This document shows, one piece after another, positions 7,401 through 10,768 of a DNA stretch of 10,768 nucleotides. The notes below the pieces were generated by a model, which was not told the DNA's origin, did not search any database, and was given only the letters and a program-made list of their open reading frames with translations. The stretch's first letter is position 1. Each line of letters opens with the position of its first letter. Source of the stretch: Oscillospiraceae bacterium (GTDB lineage Bacteria; Bacillota; Clostridia; Oscillospirales; Ruminococcaceae). The position numbers and the translations under genes are program-made. The stretch spans positions 1-10,768 of the forward strand of contig JAEDLR010000060.1 of the NCBI GenBank assembly GCA_016295145.1, in the 5' to 3' direction.

Positions 7401-8708
7401 TTACCAGCCAAGCCAATTACGAATGTAATCGCTCAGAACTGTTGCCGCCTTATCATGGGTTTTTGCAGTTGGATGCCAGTCCACAGCATAGCCGTCTTCG
7501 GCAAGCTGTGCCGCAAAGCGCATACTGCTGATATTGGTATCCCCTGTTTCGGCGGTATAATCCGATACAGCAAGTTCCATGGCATCGCAAAGCTGCGTAC
7601 CCATAATGCCAAGGGTACAAAGAATCGGTGCATTGGGATTCTTTGCGCGGATTTCCTTGAGAAAAGCAATATAAGCGTCTGCATACGCTCTCTGGCGGGT
7701 GCCGTCTCCACCCGTATAGGATGCATCATTGGTACCCAGATTGATCACGATTAACGAGGGTTCATTTGCAAACTGCCACTGGATATTCTGGGGCTGAAGG
7801 ATATTCTCAAACTTACCGTAGCAAAAGCCCAGATTATCATAGTATGGCGGCACCAGTTGTTTGGTATTCAGTTGACCGTTCCCTGTATATCCCGAAAGAA
7901 TACCGTGTCCGCTGTAACTGACCATGCTGTAATCGGCGTCAAGCATTTCGGCAGTGCGATAGGCATAGGCACGGGTCACATTCTCTGTGAGCGTCTTGAA
8001 GCCGCCGCCCGTATCTTCCAGATCCACGCCGTAGCCGCAGGTGATGGAATCACCGATAAACTCAATGAGATGAGCCTTATTTGCCGCTGGTACAATGGGT
8101 TCTTCGGCATCCACCACAATATCACGGATGCCAAGGGATGAATTGCAAGCTTCAGAGAGTTTTACTACGCGCACATCATGCATTGCAGCGGCATCGGCGT
8201 TCAGCACCTCGACATCAATCGTGGGTGTCGTAAGCTGTGCATCCTTAACCAGTGCGCCGTCCAGATAGATCGCATAGCGTGCAGCGTTTGCTTCCCCTGC
8301 GGTATACTGCGTATCTGCAACGAGCGTTAGCGTACACTTGCGACCGTGAAAAGAAAATGCAACACCTGTGCCAGATAGCGAACACCAGGTTGTTTTACTC
8401 TCCTCATGATAGTATGTACGACCAAGCTGCTTTGCGTACTGCTCGGTGGGTGCAAAAATCTGCAACTGATCGGCATCACCGCCCAGCATTGCCTGATACT
8501 TCGCTTTGACCCAGTCCATACGGTCAACTTTACCGTTGTGATCCATGTCCAATAATGCAACTTCTTTCTCCGTGAGTTTTTCTGAACCTTCCAGAAAGGC
8601 GTTCAACTTGTCAACTGTGGTACTGCTGCCCAATGCCAACGGCGATGCAGCGATGCCCAGTGCAGCCACAACTGCGATCGCAGAGATGATAAACACCTTT
8701 TTCTGCAT
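7401..8708 (-). CDS. Secreted CE2-type SGNH carbohydrate esterase with dockerin-like EF-hand
   Basis: The 435-residue protein is probably exported and removes acetyl groups from plant polysaccharides such as acetylated xylan or glucomannan. Seen in order: a basic start and hydrophobic run (MQKKVFIISAIAVVAALGIA) as signal peptide, with cleavage likely near 22-28; a dockerin-like half (about 33-76) with the calcium loop DMDHNGKVDRMD (54-65); a beta-rich CE2 N-terminal domain (about 90-200) with FHGRKCTLTL and ARYAIYLDG; and an SGNH domain with FIGDSIT (Ser221), SYSGHG (265-269), NLGTND (323-328) and DWHPT (His412). It ends NWLGW. The start at 8708 is set by AGGAGG seven bases upstream; the frame is open up to 8780 but that part overlaps the promoter. 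It is the first gene of the operon. CE2 enzymes also act on gluco- and galactomannans; the true substrate is not shown. Confidence 0.9.
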   Translation of the reverse strand: MQKKVFIISAIAVVAALGIAASPLALGSSTTVDKLNAFLEGSEKLTEKEVALLDMDHNGKVDRMDWVKAKYQAMLGGDADQLQIFAPTEQYAKQLGRTYYHEESKTTWCSLSGTGVAFSFHGRKCTLTLVADTQYTAGEANAARYAIYLDGALVKDAQLTTPTIDVEVLNADAAAMHDVRVVKLSEACNSSLGIRDIVVDAEEPIVPAANKAHLIEFIGDSITCGYGVDLEDTGGGFKTLTENVTRAYAYRTAEMLDADYSMVSYSGHGILSGYTGNGQLNTKQLVPPYYDNLGFCYGKFENILQPQNIQWQFANEPSLIVINLGTNDASYTGGDGTRQRAYADAYIAFLKEIRAKNPNAPILCTLGIMGTQLCDAMELAVSDYTAETGDTNISSMRFAAQLAEDGYAVDWHPTAKTHDKAATVLSDYIRNWLGW

Positions 8709-8715
8709 ATTCCGA

Positions 8716-8721
8716 CCTCCT
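8716..8721 (-). promoter_or_regulatory. Ribosome binding site deciding the esterase start
   Basis: A perfect AGGAGG on the minus strand sits seven bases before the ATG at 8708. The signal peptide begins exactly there. This rules out the longer open frame that would start at 8780, within the promoter. Confidence 0.9.
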
Positions 8722-8732
8722 AATTTCATATT

Positions 8733-8744
8733 GCGAAAAATCGC
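8733..8744 (-). other. Small hairpin at the predicted 5' end of the esterase operon mRNA
   Basis: The minus strand reads GCGA TTTT TCGC, a four-base-pair stem with a four-base loop. It begins one or two bases after the expected transcript start (about 8745). Such a 5' hairpin could slow 5'-end decay, but the stem is short and may be chance. Confidence 0.3.
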
Positions 8745-8751
8745 TTCTAAC

Positions 8752-8780
8752 ATTATACCAAATAACCTTGCAAATTGCAA
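8752..8780 (-). promoter_or_regulatory. Promoter of the esterase-kinase-ligase-glycosyltransferase operon
   Basis: On the minus strand TTGCAA (8775-8780) is followed after 17 bases by a perfect TATAAT (8752-8757), preceded by TGG to give an extended -10 (TGnTATAAT). The expected start is near 8745, with a leader of about 37 bases carrying the AGGAGG site. The core overlaps the opposing trmK promoter. Confidence 0.8.
8768..8780. repeat. Perfect 13-base inverted repeat at the divergent promoter centre
   Basis: The sequence is TTGCAA-A-TTGCAA. Each TTGCAA is itself a palindrome, so the element is both an inverted and a direct repeat. It holds both -35 boxes. It could be only the result of two -35 boxes meeting, or could also be an operator for a dimeric regulator. 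Confidence 0.7.
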
Positions 8781-8796
8781 CCATTTGTGCTATAAT
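8768..8796 (+). promoter_or_regulatory. Promoter of trmK-nif3
   Basis: TTGCAA (8768-8773) is followed after 17 bases by a perfect TATAAT (8791-8796), with TGC before it as an extended -10. The expected start is near 8803, with a leader of about 47 bases. It is the mirror image of the promoter on the other strand; the two -35 boxes are separated by one base (A at 8774). Confidence 0.8.
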
Positions 8797-8849
8797 TTAG
8801 AAGAAATTCATCTTTACACTCTGGAAATTCTACGACGGAGGAATATGCC

Positions 8850-9530
8850 ATGATACCGCTTTCAGCGCGATTGCTTTGCTGCGCATCCTTTGTCCAGGGC
8901 GAATATGCCTGTGATATCGGCACAGACCACGCCTTATTGCCTGCCTATCTGATACAAAGCGGAAAATGCAAGCGCGCCCTGGCAACCGATATCAAACAGG
9001 GGCCGCTTTCGGCTGCTGCACAAACGCTCAAACGATTCAATGTTACGTCATCTGTGTCGCTTTGCTGCTCTGACGGTCTGAAATCCGTGCCCGACAAAGG
9101 CATTACTGACGTAGTGATTGCCGGTATGGGCGGAGAAACCATTCGGGACATCTTAGCAGACTCCTGCGCAAAATGGCTGACCCGCGGCACCAATCTAGTA
9201 TTACAGCCAATGACCAAAGCGGAGATCTTACGCAGTTGGCTTGCCGAAAACGGTTTCCGTCTTATCAAAGAATCTGCGGTGAAAGATACGCATCTTTATA
9301 CAGTGATGCAGGCGCGGTACACGGGAGATACCGTTGCCCTGACAGAAGCGCAAAGCTATGTGGGACAACTGCGAAAAACCGAACTACTGACCAAGGTATA
9401 CATCGCCACCATCCTGGAACGGCTGGGCAAAAAGCTGGAGGGCCAGAGAACAATTGGCAGTCCGGAGGCAGAATCGACGGAACGGCTGATTCGCGAGATC
9501 AATCTTTGGCTCAAGGAGGGGGAAATATAA
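8850..9530 (+). CDS. trmK: tRNA (adenine(22)-N1)-methyltransferase TrmK
   Basis: The 226-residue protein is the SAM-dependent enzyme that methylates N1 of A22 in the D-loop region of certain tRNAs in Gram-positive bacteria. Seen: the SAM-binding motif CDIGTDHALLPAYL (21-34), acidic LATDIKQGPL (44-53), the family motif VIAGMGGETIRDIL (89-102), NLVLQPM (115-121), and a helical C-terminal tail (about 170-226) typical of TrmK. The start at 8850 has GGAGG (8837-8841) eight bases upstream. An ATG at 8844 meets a stop after two codons. The next gene starts within its stop codon; the pairing trmK-nif3 is common in Firmicutes and supports both calls. Confidence 0.95.
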   Translation: MIPLSARLLCCASFVQGEYACDIGTDHALLPAYLIQSGKCKRALATDIKQGPLSAAAQTLKRFNVTSSVSLCCSDGLKSVPDKGITDVVIAGMGGETIRDILADSCAKWLTRGTNLVLQPMTKAEILRSWLAENGFRLIKESAVKDTHLYTVMQARYTGDTVALTEAQSYVGQLRKTELLTKVYIATILERLGKKLEGQRTIGSPEAESTERLIREINLWLKEGEI

Positions 9531-10315
9531 TGATTACCGTACATGATATTTACACAGCACTGGATGCAGCCGCGCCCTTTGCCTCACAGGAATCCTACGA
9601 CAATTCGGGATTACTGGTTGGCAATGGGCAAGAAGCCGTCACAAAGGTGCTGCTTGCCCTGGATATTACAATTCCTGTGGTAAGGGAAGCTGCCACCCTT
9701 GGGGCACAGTTGATTCTTTCCCATCACCCTGTTATCTGGGGTGGATTGAAACAAATCTCTCCTGCGCATCCTGTATGGCATCTGATAGAAAACCACATCA
9801 CAGCGATTGCCTCTCACACCTGCATGGATATTGCAACAGAGGGCACCAACAAAATGCTCGGCGATACGCTGCGCAGTGTATTGCCACTATGTGAGGCTAT
9901 CACACCGCTGCATACGCTTTCAGGGGACAGAACCCTCGGTTGCTGCTGTGATTTACAGCATCCTATGCAGACACAGGATTTCATCCGAGCGTTGCAACAA
10001 GCGCTCGATTGCGAGGGCATACGCTACTATCATAATGACGATCCAATCAAACGAATTGCATGGTGCGGCGGAAGCGGCGGTGATCTGATTCCCGATGCCC
10101 TTGCTTGCGGTGCAGATGCCTTGATCACAGGAGATTTGAAGCACAGCGAATGGTGCGATGCTGTCAATCGGGGATTCAGCGTATTTGATTGCGGACATTT
10201 CTTTACAGAGCAGCCTGTACTGACGCAATTCCGTAACATCCTGCAAAAGGCTTTTCCCACGCTGGAAATCGTTGATAGCAAGGTGTTACAATCTGCGATA
10301 TATAATGTAGAATAA
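9530..10315 (+). CDS. Nif3-like dinuclear metal centre protein (YqfO/YbgI family)
   Basis: The 261-residue protein belongs to the NIF3 family, conserved proteins with a two-metal site; some are annotated as GTP cyclohydrolase I type 2, but the true reaction is unsettled. Seen: SYDNSGLLVG (22-31), the metal-binding LILSHHPVIWGG (61-72) with His65 and His66, ASHTCMD (94-100) with Asp100, LITGDLKHSEW near 194-205, and CGHFFTEQ (221-228) with His223 and Glu227. It is the short form, without the PII-like middle insert found in B. subtilis YqfO. The start ATG shares its A with the trmK stop (TAATG), and AAGGAGG (9513-9519) lies ten bases upstream within trmK, so the two are translationally coupled. 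The frame is open far upstream, but that part is a shadow of trmK. Confidence 0.94.
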   Translation: MITVHDIYTALDAAAPFASQESYDNSGLLVGNGQEAVTKVLLALDITIPVVREAATLGAQLILSHHPVIWGGLKQISPAHPVWHLIENHITAIASHTCMDIATEGTNKMLGDTLRSVLPLCEAITPLHTLSGDRTLGCCCDLQHPMQTQDFIRALQQALDCEGIRYYHNDDPIKRIAWCGGSGGDLIPDALACGADALITGDLKHSEWCDAVNRGFSVFDCGHFFTEQPVLTQFRNILQKAFPTLEIVDSKVLQSAIYNVE

Positions 10316-10320
10316 ACAAC

Positions 10321-10353
10321 AAAGCCTGAGAAATCAAACAGTTCTCAGGCTTT
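10321..10353. terminator. Bidirectional rho-independent terminator between nif3 and the small membrane gene
   Basis: A perfect 12-base-pair stem, AAAGCCTGAGAA (10321-10332) with TTCTCAGGCTTT (10342-10353), encloses a nine-base loop. Rightward it is followed by TTTTATTGTTT. Leftward it is followed by TTGTTGTTTATT. It lies six bases after the nif3 stop. The TAA of the convergent gene starts just outside the stem and ends on its last base. Confidence 0.9.
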
Positions 10354-10625
10354 TATTGTTTGCGTATCAGGCGACGAAAATGAAACCATATACAAGCAAG
10401 GGAAAGGAACAAACAACCTGGATCTATCACCAAAGCGATATACCAGAATTGGCTTACAGGGGTGTTGTACATACAGATTGCCAACAGTATTCCACCAATA
10501 AAAGGCTGAAAAGAAAAGGACTTCTTTGTAATGATCCAACGAATCAGACCGCCCCAGTTTGCAAATACGATCCATAGCCCCATTAAACCCGTCAGAACGG
10601 CAATGATCCAGTTGGTAAGTGACAC
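10353..10625 (-). CDS. Small membrane protein of unknown function
   Basis: I do not recognise a family for this 90-residue protein. It is mostly hydrophobic, with about three likely membrane segments: roughly 5-24, 41-55 and 59-82 (LVIDPGCLFLSLACIW is within the last). It ends in a basic tail, RRLIRKQ, suggesting a cytoplasmic C-terminus. Start choice: GTG at 10625 is preceded by AAGGAG (10633-10638) at a spacing of seven bases. The in-frame ATG at 10646 would put this site inside the coding region, and the open frame further up runs into the tRNA gene. It converges on nif3 and shares its terminator. No clear promoter of its own is seen; upstream is the tRNA-Gly terminator. Confidence 0.65.
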   Translation of the reverse strand: MSLTNWIIAVLTGLMGLWIVFANWGGLIRWIITKKSFSFQPFIGGILLAICMYNTPVSQFWYIALVIDPGCLFLSLACIWFHFRRLIRKQ

Positions 10626-10632
10626 GCTACTT

Positions 10633-10638
10633 CTCCTT
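10633..10638 (-). promoter_or_regulatory. Ribosome binding site deciding a GTG start for the small membrane protein
   Basis: The minus strand reads AAGGAG, seven bases before the GTG at 10625. This makes the GTG a better start than ATG at 10646 and shortens the protein to 90 residues. Confidence 0.65.
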
Positions 10639-10651
10639 TTTCTCATATACG

Positions 10652-10682
10652 AAAAAAGAACGGAACCGAAGTTCCGTTCTTT
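10652..10682 (-). terminator. Rho-independent terminator after tRNA-Gly with UUCG loop
   Basis: On the minus strand a stem of at least nine base pairs (10671-10679 with 10658-10666), extendable to twelve, closes on a C(TTCG)G tetraloop and is followed by six T (10657-10652). This is a textbook terminator for the tRNA transcript, about 33 bases after its CCA end. On the plus strand no T run follows, so it acts leftward. Confidence 0.88.
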
Positions 10683-10714
10683 CTGCACGATAAGGATATT
10701 TCCCCACCGCGTGA

Positions 10715-10768
10715 TGGAGCGGATTACGAGGCTCGAACTCGCTACCTCCACCTTGGCAAGGTGGCGCT
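10715..10768 (-). tRNA. tRNA-Gly (anticodon GCC), 5' part beyond window edge
   Basis: The minus strand shows the anticodon stem-loop CCACC TTGCCAA GGTGG with anticodon GCC, a five-base variable loop, the T arm GCGAG TTCGAGC CTCGT, the acceptor 3' strand AATCCGC, discriminator T and an encoded CCA (10715-10717). 54 bases are visible; about 20 bases (5' acceptor strand and most of the D arm) lie beyond the right edge. A terminator follows. Confidence 0.93.

Noticed and set aside
9173..9529. Upstream extension of the Nif3-like frame through trmK.
   Set aside because: It lies entirely over trmK in another frame; the AAGGAGG site and the TAATG overlap fix the start at 9530.
10647..10751. Extension of the small membrane protein upstream to position 10751.
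   Set aside because: It would translate the terminator and part of the tRNA-Gly gene; the ribosome site before GTG 10625 gives a better start.
10715..10768. tRNA-Gly 3' end as an integration (att) site.
   Set aside because: No second copy of the tRNA 3' end, no integrase and no mobile genes are visible in the window.
1..10768. CRISPR arrays, insertion sequences, toxin-antitoxin or phage defence genes.
   Set aside because: I found no spaced direct repeats, transposase motifs or defence domains on either strand.

Overview
The window looks like a chromosomal segment from a Gram-positive, fibre-degrading member of the Clostridia, most likely Ruminococcus or a close relative. This rests on strong AGGAGG-type ribosome binding sites, sigma-A-type promoters, a cellobiose 2-epimerase that I recognise as close to the Ruminococcus albus enzyme, and a secreted CE2-type carbohydrate esterase carrying a dockerin-like EF-hand. 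The species cannot be fixed from this segment. Genes fill almost all of it, and no gene-free stretch exceeds 300 bases.

Layout. Positions 1-828 (minus) hold a cellobiose 2-epimerase cut by the window edge. Its start overlaps the stop of secA (825-3569, minus), which has its own promoter in the 137-base gap upstream. Positions 3707-8708 (minus) carry four tightly packed genes read in the order esterase, galactokinase-family kinase, MurD-like ligase, family-2 glycosyltransferase, with gaps of 14, 15 and 20 bases. At 8709-8849 a strikingly symmetric divergent promoter drives this operon leftward and, rightward, the trmK-nif3 pair (8850-10315). A bidirectional terminator (10321-10353) separates nif3 from a convergent small membrane protein gene (10353-10625, minus). 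Upstream of that lie a UUCG-type terminator and the 3' part of a tRNA-Gly(GCC) gene that runs off the right edge.

How the genes may work together. The esterase, a possible galactose kinase and the cellobiose 2-epimerase would fit use of acetylated galactoglucomannan or other beta-glucan and mannan oligosaccharides: removal of acetyl groups outside the cell, phosphorylation of galactose, and epimerisation of the reducing-end sugar of cellobiose or mannobiose. The MurD-like ligase and the membrane glycosyltransferase instead point to the cell envelope, so the four-gene operon is functionally mixed. SecA, TrmK and Nif3 are housekeeping functions.

The items most worth a second look are the mirror-symmetric promoter, the unusual motifs in the MurD-like and galactokinase-like proteins, the secA-epimerase overlap, and the terminator placed between tRNA-Gly and the small membrane protein gene. 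I did not see a clear defence, mobile or CRISPR system.
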